A DNA stretch of 64,000 nucleotides from an uncultured Blautia sp. (GTDB lineage Bacteria > Bacillota > Clostridia > Lachnospirales > Lachnospiraceae): assembly GCA_900540785.1 (NCBI GenBank), contig UQHF01000007.1, positions 50,086 to 114,085 on the forward strand, given 5' to 3'. Below are positions 8,745 through 17,470 of this stretch, one piece after another. A program made the position numbers and the translations under genes. How positions within the stretch are numbered: position 1 is the stretch's first letter; every line of letters starts with the position of its first letter. Below the pieces are notes generated by a model. That model worked only from the letters and a program-made list of their open reading frames with translations. It ran no database searches and had not been told where the DNA came from.

Positions 8745-10220
8745 ATGAAAAAAATAAATGAGCTATACAAAGGATATTCAAGAATGCCAGAACCCGCAAA
8801 GGCATCATTTTGGTTTATGATTTGCACTGTGTTGCAAAAAGGTATTTCAATGGTAACTATGCCTATATTTACTAGAATTATGAGTCCGGAGCATTATGGG
8901 GTTGTTTCGGTATATAATGCATGGTATGGAATTTTATCAATCTTTGCGACACTTAATCTGTCCGCTGGTGTATTTAACAAAGGTATGATAAAATATGAAA
9001 CAGATAAGTCAAATTATGTTTCAGCAATGTTGGGATTAGCAGGCACAGCTACGATATTTATAGGTATAATTTATTTGATTAATCCTATATTTTGGGAGAA
9101 GGTACTGCAGTTACCAAGAATACTAATTATAACAATGTTAGTGACATATTTTTTTGATTCAGCTTTTGCATTGTGGGCGGTATATGAAAGATTTCATTAT
9201 CATTATAAGTATCTAGTTTTAGTGACTGTTGCTACGTCTATATTTAGCTCTGCTTTTAGTGTAATTGTTGTACTTAATACGCAGGATAAAGGGGTTGCGA
9301 GAATTGTATCAACTGCAATTTTTCAATCTGCTATATATGCGATAATTTATATTAAGATTGCGAAAAAATCGCATAAGTTGTTTAATAAAAGATATTGGAT
9401 ATATGCCCTGAAGTTTAATATTCCCTTGATACCACATTATCTATCCATGACTATTTTGGGACAATCAGATAGAATTATGATAAATAATATGGTTGGAAGT
9501 GGGCAAGCAGCAATATATGGTGTTGCTCATAATATATCTACATTAATGACAATTATTACAAATGCGATTAGTGGTACATATGTGCCGTTTGTTTATCGAT
9601 CTATCAAAGATAAAAGATATGGTGATATAAAAAAGATTACAAATTTGTTGTTGACTATTGTCGCCGTGTGCTGTATGACAATTCTCTTATTTGGACCAGA
9701 GATTATTCGATTTTTTGCACCTAAAGAATATTATGCTGCGCGATGGGTTATACCACCCATATCTACATCGATTTATTTTATTTTTCTATATCAGTTGTTT
9801 GGTAATATCGAATTTTATTTTGAAAAAACTAAATTTGTGATGATTGCGTCATGTATAGGGGCTGTGACGAATATTTTATTAAACTTTATATTTATTAGAC
9901 GATATGGTTTTGTGGCAGCAGCATATACGTCTCTTGTCTGCTATATATTATTTTCAGTTATGCATTATGTATTTAGTAAGAAGGTTCTAAAGGAAAATCA
10001 TATAAATATCGAGCAATTGTACGATATGAGAGGAGTATCAATCATTTCAATAGAGTTATTAGTTTTTATGGTTATTTTTACAGTAATGTATGATTTAATT
10101 GTGATTAGATATACGGTAATTCTAATAATAGTGTGCGTTGTATTTGTAAATTTCAAGAAAATTTGTAAGTTTATTGATAAACGCAAAATAGCGCGTACCT
10201 TTCCAAAATCATCCGTTTGA
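8745..10220 (+). CDS. Polysaccharide flippase (Wzx/MATE-like, MviN superfamily)
   Basis: About 491 residues with 12-14 hydrophobic helices. The N-terminus FWFMICTVLQKGISMVTMPIFTRIMSPEHYGVV fits the Polysacc_synt family (shown here by positions about 23-55), and the motif ILGQSDRIMINNMVGSGQAAIYG near residue 240 is the conserved central helix. It would move undecaprenyl-linked repeat units across the membrane. I prefer ATG 8745 (7 bases after GGAG) to ATG 8739, which is only 1 base from that site. It is the last gene of the AT-rich cassette. Confidence 0.88.
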   Translation: MKKINELYKGYSRMPEPAKASFWFMICTVLQKGISMVTMPIFTRIMSPEHYGVVSVYNAWYGILSIFATLNLSAGVFNKGMIKYETDKSNYVSAMLGLAGTATIFIGIIYLINPIFWEKVLQLPRILIITMLVTYFFDSAFALWAVYERFHYHYKYLVLVTVATSIFSSAFSVIVVLNTQDKGVARIVSTAIFQSAIYAIIYIKIAKKSHKLFNKRYWIYALKFNIPLIPHYLSMTILGQSDRIMINNMVGSGQAAIYGVAHNISTLMTIITNAISGTYVPFVYRSIKDKRYGDIKKITNLLLTIVAVCCMTILLFGPEIIRFFAPKEYYAARWVIPPISTSIYFIFLYQLFGNIEFYFEKTKFVMIASCIGAVTNILLNFIFIRRYGFVAAAYTSLVCYILFSVMHYVFSKKVLKENHINIEQLYDMRGVSIISIELLVFMVIFTVMYDLIVIRYTVILIIVCVVFVNFKKICKFIDKRKIARTFPKSSV

Positions 10221-10230
10221 CGTTAAAATT

Positions 10231-10254
10231 AACGCCGCTTTATTTAGCGGCGTT
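10231..10254. terminator. Hairpin between the flippase gene and a gene-free region
   Basis: Perfect 9-bp inverted repeat AACGCCGCT and AGCGGCGTT around a 6-base loop, 10 bases after the flippase stop. On the plus strand no T run follows; on the minus strand the hairpin is followed by AATTTTAACG. It may end transcription in both directions, more convincingly on the minus strand. Confidence 0.55.
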
Positions 10255-10265
10255 ATCTAGAAGTT

Positions 10266-10337
10266 TATCTGACCAAGATACCAGAGTCTTCAACTTTGTA
10301 GAATCTGTAATATGTTTCTAAACGAAGTTTGCAAAGC
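10266..10337 (-). pseudogene. Possible C-terminal remnant of a lost gene
   Basis: On the minus strand a short frame between two stops encodes about 23 residues ending LETYYRFYKVEDSGILVR. The residue mix looks protein-like and the frame ends just before the hairpin at 10231-10254, as a gene end would. No start or longer frame is present. The rest of the gene-free stretch 10341-10560 shows only AT-rich sequence without a convincing frame. The origin of the fragment is unknown and chance is possible. Confidence 0.25.
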
Positions 10338-10564
10338 TAATAAGAATAAGATTTATTACTGATTTGATAAGTTGATTGCTTCACAATATTTAACCTCTTC
10401 TAAAAAATATTGGTTTTTTCGTGGTTTTAGAGCGTTTTATAAAAAACTAATTTACTAAGGTGTATGATTTGACATTTAAATGGAACGCAAGAAATCAGAT
10501 AATGGTGGAGAATGGAAAATTACGTTAAGCTAAAGTATGGATAAAATGAAAGATAAATGATTTT

Positions 10565-10593
10565 TATATTCCCGCTGTTTACAGCGTTATAAT
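10565..10593 (+). promoter_or_regulatory. Promoter with internal palindrome ahead of the CpsC/CpsD operon
   Basis: TATAAT at 10588-10593 is a perfect -10 element, about 50 bases before the first gene. The -35 (10565-10570, TATATT) is weak. The perfect 14-bp palindrome CGCTGTTTACAGCG at 10573-10586 fills the spacer, a place where a bound protein would control initiation. The promoter assignment is direct; the operator role is inferred. Confidence 0.5.
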
Positions 10594-10642
10594 ATAAAAC
10601 ATATTGAAAGGTTAAGAAAGTTTAAAAGGTGAAAAAAGGACT

Positions 10643-11365
10643 ATGAAGACAAATGAGAGAAGAGTAACCCCGGACAATGATGTAATTGATTTAAGGGAAT
10701 TGTATTTTGCCCTTAAAAAGAGGATTCTCCTGATTCTGGCGGCAGGATTAATTGGAAGCTGTCTGTATGGCGCATATACGGCGTTTTTTATGGAGCCTCT
10801 GTACACTTCCACTTCCAGTATTCTTGTACTTTCCAAGGAGACAACATTAACTTCCATTGCTGACCTGCAGCTTGGAACACAGCTGGCAGCAGATTATCAG
10901 GTGCTGATCAAGAGTACAAGCGTTATGGATGATGTAATTGAAGGTCTTGATCTGAAAATGAGTGCGGATCAACTCAGAGAAAGTATTTCCATTGTAAATC
11001 CTGTAGACACGAGAATTCTTGAAGTCTCTGTAACAAATAAGGATGGCGTGCTTGCGAAAAAAATTGCAGATAAGGTAGTGGAGGTTGCTTCTGAATACAT
11101 TGGAGATAAGATGGAAGTAATTCCTCCAAAGGTAATTGAAAAAGGTAAGCTTCCAACTGTGCAGACTTCTCCGAGTATGTCTAAAAATGTAATGATGGGA
11201 TTTCTTCTGGGCATTGCTCTCTGTGGTGGAATTATCTGTGTACTTACTGTTATGGACGACAGCATCAAGTCAGAGGACGATATGGAAAAATACCTTGGCA
11301 TTCCAGTTCTGGCTTCTGTTCCGGACAGAAAAGATTATATTAATCAGAAGAAAAGAAGAAAATAA
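10643..11365 (+). CDS. CpsC/YwqC-type capsular polysaccharide co-polymerase and kinase modulator
   Basis: About 240 residues with the Wzz topology: a short cytoplasmic N-terminus (DVIDLRELYFALKKR), a membrane helix at about residues 29-50, an external domain, and a second helix at about 181-203 (NVMMGFLLGIALCGGIICVL) preceded by a PxxP-like SPSMS stretch. After it lies a short cytoplasmic tail that, in Firmicutes, activates the separate tyrosine kinase. The kinase gene follows directly at 11395. It helps set chain length and controls polymer output. The start ATG 10643 is preceded by AAAAAAGGA. Confidence 0.88.
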   Translation: MKTNERRVTPDNDVIDLRELYFALKKRILLILAAGLIGSCLYGAYTAFFMEPLYTSTSSILVLSKETTLTSIADLQLGTQLAADYQVLIKSTSVMDDVIEGLDLKMSADQLRESISIVNPVDTRILEVSVTNKDGVLAKKIADKVVEVASEYIGDKMEVIPPKVIEKGKLPTVQTSPSMSKNVMMGFLLGIALCGGIICVLTVMDDSIKSEDDMEKYLGIPVLASVPDRKDYINQKKRRK

Positions 11366-11394
11366 CAGCTCAGGTGAAAGGAGTGACCGGAAGA

Positions 11395-12108
11395 ATGAAA
11401 AAAGTTACGATGAAGGACGTTCGAAAACCGGATTATTATTATGCGGAGGCTATTAAAACGTTACAGACCAATATAAATTTTGCAGGAAAAGACGTAAAGA
11501 CTATCTTGATCACAAGCTGTTATCCAAATGAGGGAAAAAGTGATATTGCCTTTTCCCTTGCCAGAGAGATTGCAGCCAGTGGAAAGAGGGTGATGCTTCT
11601 CGATGCAGATTTAAGGAAATCTCCTTATGTAGGAAGATTTCAGGTTCAGATAAAGGTATCCGGACTGTCCCAGTTTTTGAGCGGGCAGATTGGGGTAGGA
11701 GATTTGATGTATACAACAAATTTTGAAAATCTTGATATGATTTTTGCCGGACCGTCTGTGCCTAATCCCACAGCGCTTCTCGGAGAGGGAGTTTTGGGGG
11801 CTTTGTTAAAGAAGCTCAGAGAATATTACGATTATATTTTTATTGATACTCCTCCGGTGGGTTCTCTGATTGATGCAGCAATCGTGGCAGAGAAATGTGA
11901 CGGCGCTATTTTTGTAGTAGAAAGTGAAGCGGTAAGCTATAAGGTGGCTAGAAAAGCAGTTGCCCAGATAGAGAAGAGTGGATGCAGGATACTGGGAGGC
12001 GTTCTCAATAAAGTGGATATGAAGAAGGATAAATATTACTATCATTATAAAGAGCGTTACCATACGTATTATGAAAAAATTGAAAACAAACAAGAGGACA
12101 GGGATTAA
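11395..12108 (+). CDS. CpsD/YwqD-type bacterial tyrosine kinase
   Basis: About 237 residues of the BY-kinase family. The Walker A region reads ITSCYPNEGKSDIAF near residue 42, with D in place of the usual T after GKS; Walker A' is VMLLDADLR, and the Walker B-like segment is YIFIDTPPVG. The C-terminus carries the tyrosine cluster DKYYYHYKERYHTYY used for autophosphorylation. It works with the CpsC-like protein next door to control polysaccharide export. ATG 11395 lies 11 bases after AAAGGAG; GTG 11374 and GTG 11383 in the same frame are less well placed. Confidence 0.9.
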   Translation: MKKVTMKDVRKPDYYYAEAIKTLQTNINFAGKDVKTILITSCYPNEGKSDIAFSLAREIAASGKRVMLLDADLRKSPYVGRFQVQIKVSGLSQFLSGQIGVGDLMYTTNFENLDMIFAGPSVPNPTALLGEGVLGALLKKLREYYDYIFIDTPPVGSLIDAAIVAEKCDGAIFVVESEAVSYKVARKAVAQIEKSGCRILGGVLNKVDMKKDKYYYHYKERYHTYYEKIENKQEDRD

Positions 12109-12110
12109 AA

Positions 12111-13040
12111 GTGAGAAAAAGTAATAGATTTATAAATGTACTTCTGATAATACTTTGCATTGTGCTTGTAATAGCCCTGGGAGGTCTTGTTGTTTGGAAT
12201 AAAAAACAGACCCGTAAGGAAACACAGCGTCTGGAAGAGATGGCAGATGAGACGAAGGAAGCCGATGAGAAAGCATTGAAGGAGTTAGAGAAAAAAGAAA
12301 AAGAAACAGCAGAAGAATTGAGGGAGAAAGCAGAAGAGGAAGACGAAAAGAAAGAAAAGGAAAAAGCAGCTTCCACTTCTACTCCGGTTCCTGAAAAGAA
12401 AGATACTCCAAAAGTGGAAGGTGTCGCATGCTGGGGAGATGATCTCCTTACGGAGAGCGATACAGCTCAGTATTCCTATATGGCGGTTTTTCAGAGAATC
12501 CTTCAGGAGAACGGATATGATCTTCCTGTTATGAATAAGACCATTCAGGGAGGCGGCACGCTGTCCATGATGAAGCGGGCCGGTGTGGGCGATGATGTGA
12601 TCCAGGGTTATGTTACTGCTCATGAGCAGGCTGCAAACGGGGCAGCTCTTTACATTACAGAAAATGGAGTCCGGGATTTTACAGAAGAAGAACTTGTCCG
12701 CGATGATTTAAAATGTATTCCCGTAATTTTTATGGGATATTACGGCGGATGGAATCATGATCCAAACGAGCTTGCTCAGCAGCAGGAGCATATTTTAAAG
12801 ACGTTTGAGAATCAGGAGCAGTTTATTGTCGTGGGAACAAGACCTCTTGATGGAAGCGTGGATTCGGTCACTCTTGATACTGCTTTGAAAGAGAAGTGGG
12901 GCGAACATTACATAAGTCTTGCAGAAGTTACTCCTCAGCCGTCTTCTACTTATGAAGCGCAGGAGGCTATGGCGCAGGCTGTGTTCAACAAAATGACAGA
13001 GCTGGATTATATCAGTAAACAGACAGGAAGTACAGAATAA
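12111..13040 (+). CDS. Membrane-anchored SGNH-hydrolase-like protein with a coiled coil
   Basis: About 309 residues. A single membrane helix at residues 8-28 (VLLIILCIVLVIALGGLVVW) is followed by a charged, E/K-rich coiled coil at about 35-90, a threonine/proline linker and a globular domain. The domain opens with GVACWGDDLLTES, which aligns with block I of SGNH/GDSL hydrolases (GDSLT), but the nucleophile serine position appears to be aspartate. Later FIVVGTRPLDG fits the central strand. It is the third gene of the CpsC/CpsD operon and starts with GTG 12111. It may bind or process the exported glycan; the enzymatic role is doubtful. Confidence 0.6.
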   Translation: MRKSNRFINVLLIILCIVLVIALGGLVVWNKKQTRKETQRLEEMADETKEADEKALKELEKKEKETAEELREKAEEEDEKKEKEKAASTSTPVPEKKDTPKVEGVACWGDDLLTESDTAQYSYMAVFQRILQENGYDLPVMNKTIQGGGTLSMMKRAGVGDDVIQGYVTAHEQAANGAALYITENGVRDFTEEELVRDDLKCIPVIFMGYYGGWNHDPNELAQQQEHILKTFENQEQFIVVGTRPLDGSVDSVTLDTALKEKWGEHYISLAEVTPQPSSTYEAQEAMAQAVFNKMTELDYISKQTGSTE

Positions 13041-14056
13041 TGTTACCAAAAAAGCGGAATAAAAACCGAATAAAGAGAATTACAGCTGCTGTAGTTATGT
13101 GTGGTGTTTTAGTTGTTGTAGCAATGTTTGCAGCAGGAATATGGAAGCAGCAGAGAAATGCGTCCCATATGGAGACTGGCGGGGCTTCTGTTTCTTCAGA
13201 AGATGATGCGAATGAGAGTATCACATATAATGGAAAAGAATATGTGTATAATGACCATTTAAGCAATTATCTTTTTATGGGAATTGATACAAGAGGAGAT
13301 ATGGAAGAGGCAGGATCCGGGAATGCAGGACAGGCAGACGCTGTTTTTCTTGTGTCTATGGACCGTGTGACAAAGGAAGTGAAGGTGATTTCCATTCCAC
13401 GTGATACCATGACGGAAATTGAGGTTTTTTCTGTCGGTAGAAAAAGCCTTGGTCTTATGGAAAACCATATCAATCTTCAGTATGCTCAGGGAGACGGAAA
13501 AAGAGAGAGCTGTGAATTAATGGAAACAGCAGTTTCAAGCCTTCTGGGGGAAATTCCCATTCATGGATACTGTTCCATCAATATGGACGGAATTCCCATA
13601 ATGACAGAGGCTGTGGGAAATATTCAGGTTGTGATCCCTGATAACAGTTTGGCAGAGGTAAATCCCGAATTTACAGAAGGTTCAGAGGTTACGCTTATAA
13701 AAGACAATGTTGAGCAGTTTGTGCGTTATCGTGATACGGGCAGGGAGCAGAGCGCTCTTGTGCGTCAGGACAGACAGAAGGTTTTTATAGAAGCATATAT
13801 GAAAAAAGCGCAGGAACAATATGCAAAGGATACTTCTTTTGTTACAAAGCTTTATGAGAGCATGGAAAGCTATATGATCACAAATATGGGAAATGATATT
13901 TTTGTAAAGCTTTTATCTGCAGCGCAGGAGGCAGAAGCCTCTGTGTATACTCTTCCGGGAGAGGGAGCTCAGGGCGATTATTTTGATGAGTATCATGTGG
14001 ATGAAGAGGCTCTGCAGGAAATGATTGTTTCGGTATTTTATAAGGAAGATAATTAG
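13040..14056 (+). CDS. LytR-CpsA-Psr (LCP) family protein
   Basis: About 338 residues. A membrane helix lies at residues 11-31, and the LCP domain begins at about 70 with NYLFMGIDTRGD, then QADAVFLVSMDR, the signature VKVISIPRDTMTEI with the conserved arginine, and later VRYRDTGREQSALVRQDRQ near residue 230 with the second set of catalytic arginines. LCP enzymes move a lipid-linked glycan onto peptidoglycan outside the cell. Within this operon it is the likely ligase for the polymer controlled by the kinase pair. The start ATG overlaps the previous stop by one base. Confidence 0.9.
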   Translation: MLPKKRNKNRIKRITAAVVMCGVLVVVAMFAAGIWKQQRNASHMETGGASVSSEDDANESITYNGKEYVYNDHLSNYLFMGIDTRGDMEEAGSGNAGQADAVFLVSMDRVTKEVKVISIPRDTMTEIEVFSVGRKSLGLMENHINLQYAQGDGKRESCELMETAVSSLLGEIPIHGYCSINMDGIPIMTEAVGNIQVVIPDNSLAEVNPEFTEGSEVTLIKDNVEQFVRYRDTGREQSALVRQDRQKVFIEAYMKKAQEQYAKDTSFVTKLYESMESYMITNMGNDIFVKLLSAAQEAEASVYTLPGEGAQGDYFDEYHVDEEALQEMIVSVFYKEDN

Positions 14057-14108
14057 CGAACAGCGATTATCTATATACAAAAAGTATTTTAAAAGGAGAG
14101 TGAAGGCA

Positions 14109-14726
14109 ATGAGAAAAACAAAAAAAATCTTAGCCGAAATTTTAACGGCAGCTATGTTAATGAGTCCTGCAACTGCGTGGGCAGGTCCAAGTATCACAGA
14201 TAAAGTAGTGGTTGTGGAAGACAGCGTTGGAAAATACATAGTTACAGATAAGATTGAAGATTCTGAAGTTTTAAAAAACATGGAGTCAGAAGACAAAGAA
14301 ATGACAGACCTGATAAAAGAGGTAAATGAAGGCAAAAAGGACATGAAAGCATTTACCGAAAAACTGACAGCAGAACTTGAGACAATTACAGATGAGAAGG
14401 TAAAAGAGTCTGTAGAGAAGGTTCTTAAAGAAGTAGAAGAGAAAAAGCTTGAGTTCTTAACAGGATTTATGTCTTTTGAAAAAGAAACAGATGCGGAAGT
14501 AGAGAAAAACAAAAACGGAAAATATGATGTTACAATCCATGTTCCGATTCTTGTAAAAGAGTTAAAGGATGTTATAATTCTGTATTACAATAAAGAACTG
14601 AAATGCTGGGAAATCATTGAGCCGACAGAAGTTGATTTTGAAAAACAGACAATTAAATTTGAGGTGGAAGACTTCTCCCTTATTTCCGTTCTTGCGAACA
14701 CAGAAGATGTGAAAGCAACAGAATAA
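14109..14726 (+). CDS. Small secreted protein of unknown function
   Basis: About 205 residues. A signal peptide (RKTKKILAEILTAAMLMSPATAWA) is cleaved near residue 25. The mature protein is acidic and helical (E/K-rich at 45-125), then has a beta-rich end with YDVTIHVPILVKELKDV, KCWEIIEPTEVDF and EVEDFSLISVL, a layout seen in cell-surface proteins with a final threonine/valine beta module. I do not recognise a family. ATG 14109 follows AAAGGAGAG at 14092-14100. It ends the CpsC-LCP operon ahead of a strong terminator. Confidence 0.7.
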   Translation: MRKTKKILAEILTAAMLMSPATAWAGPSITDKVVVVEDSVGKYIVTDKIEDSEVLKNMESEDKEMTDLIKEVNEGKKDMKAFTEKLTAELETITDEKVKESVEKVLKEVEEKKLEFLTGFMSFEKETDAEVEKNKNGKYDVTIHVPILVKELKDVIILYYNKELKCWEIIEPTEVDFEKQTIKFEVEDFSLISVLANTEDVKATE

Positions 14727-14744
14727 AACAGACATAAAAAGCGA

Positions 14745-14766
14745 AACCAGCGCCGGGGCGCTGGTT
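14745..14766. terminator. Bidirectional terminator between convergent genes
   Basis: A 10-bp perfect inverted repeat (AACCAGCGCC and GGCGCTGGTT) around two bases, with A-rich sequence before it and TTTTCG after it. It sits between the stop at 14726 and the converging gene that ends at 14772, so it can serve both. Confidence 0.8.
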
Positions 14767-14771
14767 TTCGC

Positions 14772-16169
14772 TTACCTGTAAAGGTCTTCCAGCGTTATCA
14801 GCTGAACTTCACCACGCTCTTGTGCCTGAAGAAGTCCATCCGTAAATCCGCCTTTCGAGAAAATATAATAGTAGTAGTGATTGCCTTTTCCGAAGACCGA
14901 TGCGTAATCCCTAATTAAATCCAGTTCATCCATACCAATCTTCTCATTTCTGTACTTGCACGAACCGATGATATAGTCCTTACTCTCAACAGGTGTTCCC
15001 ACAATATCAATCTGTATCTGCTTTTTCTTTTTTGGGTCTGTACCCCACCACTGACCGATTTCACTCAGCTCGATGGGAAGACTGTCTGAATAATAAAGCA
15101 GATAATCCTGACACATCTTCTCAAAAATCAGACCCATGTAATCCGATAGGTACTGCTTTACAGCGTGTGGGTAGGTCCTTGCAATTCTGCCGGAATCAAT
15201 GGCGCTCATATTGACCGGAACAAACCGGTACCAGAATCGGAAAAAGTTATCAGTCAACAGATAGATGGTTTTCTTGCCCGGTTTTTCTGTAATAGGCGTT
15301 TCTTTTTTGGCAATACCAAGGTCTATCAGTGTTTTCAGATACTTCGATATAATCGAATTCTCCTCGCCAACCTTCATCTTGATGTCATTCATTCGGGAAG
15401 CGCCCTCTGCAATTGCTTTGATGATTGCATTATAAATGGCCGGTTCCCGGAGTTCCTGCTTCAACAGGTTTCCCGGCTCTTCATACAGATAGCTGGAACG
15501 GTCAAAGAAGTTATCCAGCAGGGCTTCATCCACACTATCCCTTACGTCCAGTTTGTTAATATAATGAGGAACACCTCCTGTGATTCCATAAATCAGGGAA
15601 TGATCTTCTGCGGACAGATTCGGGTGGAACACAGCTGTTTCCTTATAGTCCAGCGGTTCAATTTTAAACTGGCCGGTTCGTCTGCCATACAGTGGACTTT
15701 CTTTACCAAGTACCTGACTCTCCATAAAACTCATAGACGAACCACAAAGAATCAGATACATCCTGGATTCTGTCCATTTGTGGTCAATGATGTGCTGCAG
15801 CATTGCTGAAATAGCAGGCTTTGATTTTGCAAGATACGGATACTCGTCGATAACAAAGACGATCCTTTTTTCCTTTGAAAGTGATGTCAGCTCATCCAAA
15901 GCAGCATCATAGGATCTGAACTCAGGTGCAGACTCCATGTCCGGCCGTTCAAAGCTCATGATCGACTTTGAGAGAGCTTCCAGATTTTCCTTTCCTGTCG
16001 TATTTAACGCAGAAAAGAAAATGGTCGGCTTATCCTTACAAAACTCATTGATCAGTGCTGTTTTTCCAACACGTCGTCTGCCATAGATAACGATACACTC
16101 AAACTTATCTCCTGCATACCGTTTATTCAGTTTCCACAGCTCATCTTCACGGCAATAAAACTGGCTCAT
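14772..16169 (-). CDS. AAA ATPase with DUF234 C-terminal nuclease-like domain
   Basis: About 465 residues, full length for this COG1672-type family. Walker A is GRRRVGKTALI at residues 30-40, Walker B is VFVIDEYPYLA at 104-114, and a sensor-like CGSSMSFME follows at about 142. A winged-helix stretch lies near 255-300. The DUF234 end has the EIGQWWG segment and QIDIVGT...GSCKYR, a PD-(D/E)xK-like D and CK arrangement. These proteins are frequent in anaerobes and often near mobile DNA; their function is not settled. It runs opposite to its left neighbours and has its own promoter at 16231-16259. Confidence 0.85.
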   Translation of the reverse strand: MSQFYCREDELWKLNKRYAGDKFECIVIYGRRRVGKTALINEFCKDKPTIFFSALNTTGKENLEALSKSIMSFERPDMESAPEFRSYDAALDELTSLSKEKRIVFVIDEYPYLAKSKPAISAMLQHIIDHKWTESRMYLILCGSSMSFMESQVLGKESPLYGRRTGQFKIEPLDYKETAVFHPNLSAEDHSLIYGITGGVPHYINKLDVRDSVDEALLDNFFDRSSYLYEEPGNLLKQELREPAIYNAIIKAIAEGASRMNDIKMKVGEENSIISKYLKTLIDLGIAKKETPITEKPGKKTIYLLTDNFFRFWYRFVPVNMSAIDSGRIARTYPHAVKQYLSDYMGLIFEKMCQDYLLYYSDSLPIELSEIGQWWGTDPKKKKQIQIDIVGTPVESKDYIIGSCKYRNEKIGMDELDLIRDYASVFGKGNHYYYYIFSKGGFTDGLLQAQERGEVQLITLEDLYR

Positions 16170-16190
16170 CCTCCCACCTCCAATAAATAT

Positions 16191-16259
16191 ACTCGTAAGT
16201 TAGTAACTCATAAGTTACTTTCTTGCGAGTATAATAAAATAGATAATTTACAAAGTCAA
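16191..16259 (-). promoter_or_regulatory. Promoter and tandem 14-bp repeats upstream of the DUF234 ATPase
   Basis: On the minus strand TTGACT (16254-16259) and TATTAT (16231-16236) are separated by exactly 17 bases. Just downstream of the expected start, two direct repeats ACTCGTAAGTTAGT (16191-16204) and ACTCATAAGTTACT (16206-16219) lie 15 bases apart with two mismatches. The promoter is clear; the repeats look like an operator. Confidence 0.7.
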
Positions 16260-16277
16260 GTAAAATAAGTCGACATA

Positions 16278-17276
16278 TTAATGAACAGGTAGAGCTGAAT
16301 CGCAGAATCTGCTATTGTCAGCCATTACACGGCAGCGTTTTTTATAAAATGAAATCCCGTATTTTAAAATATTGGGAACGCCCTCATCGAGAAGAATTTC
16401 TTCATATCTGTTGTGGTTTATCTGCTCTAATGCCTTTTTACATGCTGTATCCAGATTTCCGTCATTTGCGTATTTCAGCTCCAGTATAATGCCGATTTCT
16501 CCGTCATCTGTTTCTACCAGAATATCGCTGTATCCATCTCCGGATTCTCTGTTAGAAGAAACGCTCCAGGTATCTCCAAAGCTTAAAATACCCAGGAGAA
16601 TGCCGTGAAACACCGAAGGCGCGCCCTTTGGGTGAAAGTTTTCTTTCATCTGTTTTTTTACAAAAGTATCCCGGATACTGATTGTCCGTCTCAGATATTC
16701 AGTCAGCTGTTTTTCTACGTTTTCCGCATCTCCATTTTTCAGGGCTTCACAGAATTCGTTTAAAGATGTTCTGTTTTTTGGCACATTTTCTTTAAAAAAA
16801 TCCATAATCTGTGTAGTGAAAATATTTCGTATTTCCATGTTTGGAATTGCAAGCCGAAAACAGTTGCCTTCCGGCTTTCCACGCTGAGTAAGATAGCCTG
16901 TTGTGAACAGAACGCTCCACAGATTGTCAACAGAAGTATACATATCTTTATACGTTAATTCCTGATGAATCTCTTTTTCTATCACTTCGCCTGCAACCAG
17001 ATTTTCAATCTCGCGGCGGACCGACGCTTTATCAGACTCCTGGATAAAACGTCTTACTGCCTCATTGCTGCTGGTATTGGACCAGTAATTCTTAGGCTGT
17101 GCGTCTGCGTCCGCTCGAAGAGCATCGCAGTAATTTATCACATCCCACGGACAGTAGACTTCTGCATTTCCAAACTGATAGCCATCGTACCATTCTTTTA
17201 TCTCATTATAATGACTGGACAGCTCATAATAATCCAACAATTCTTTTACTTCTCTGTCGGTGAAACCAAAAGCTTC
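16278..17276 (-). pseudogene. 3' part of a DUF1703 AAA ATPase/nuclease gene cut by an insertion sequence
   Basis: The frame encodes about 330 residues from EAFGFTDREVKELLDYYEL to the stop. It matches residues 254 to the end of the intact paralogue at 20485 ([55 protein letters not shown]). The C-terminal nuclease-like domain keeps the GYSDILVE...ILELKY motif. The N-terminal ATPase half is missing here: an insertion element begins at 17277, and an N-terminal scrap lies on its other side at 19040-19193. A 320-residue product could start at an internal ATG at 17240, but it would lack the ATPase domain. Confidence 0.85.
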
Positions 17277-17470
17277 GTGAACTACCCATTGTCTAAAGCC
17301 AATGGGCTTCCTGCTTCATAGACCTCGTGTCTCCGCTCCGCTTCGGTCGGCTCAAAGCCGACGTTCACTGAACGTCGTTCGCCCTACTATCTCCACAGGC
17401 GTTAATTCGGGCAGTCCCTACCCTATATTTTTTTCTTACGCTATTTGTCGTAATCCCTCTGCCAATATAT
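17277..17470 (-). ncRNA. Predicted omega RNA (reRNA) of the TnpB element
   Basis: TnpB elements produce a guide RNA that covers the end of tnpB and the right end of the element and finishes with flanking DNA as guide. Here the 160 bases after tnpB are rich in stems: GTCGGCT and AGCCGAC (17346-17362), an 8-bp palindrome at 17360-17376, and the end hairpin at 17285-17306. The guide would start with GAAGCTTTTGG just outside the element (17276 leftward). Exact ends are not visible from sequence. Confidence 0.5.

Noticed and set aside
10424..10433. GTTTTAGAGC, the start of a typical type II CRISPR repeat
   Set aside because: It occurs once, without a spacer array, a partner repeat or cas genes.
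12005..12623. Long minus-strand open frames rich in Ser, Phe and Leu
   Set aside because: They are antisense of the A/G-rich coiled-coil gene and have no ribosome sites or family features.
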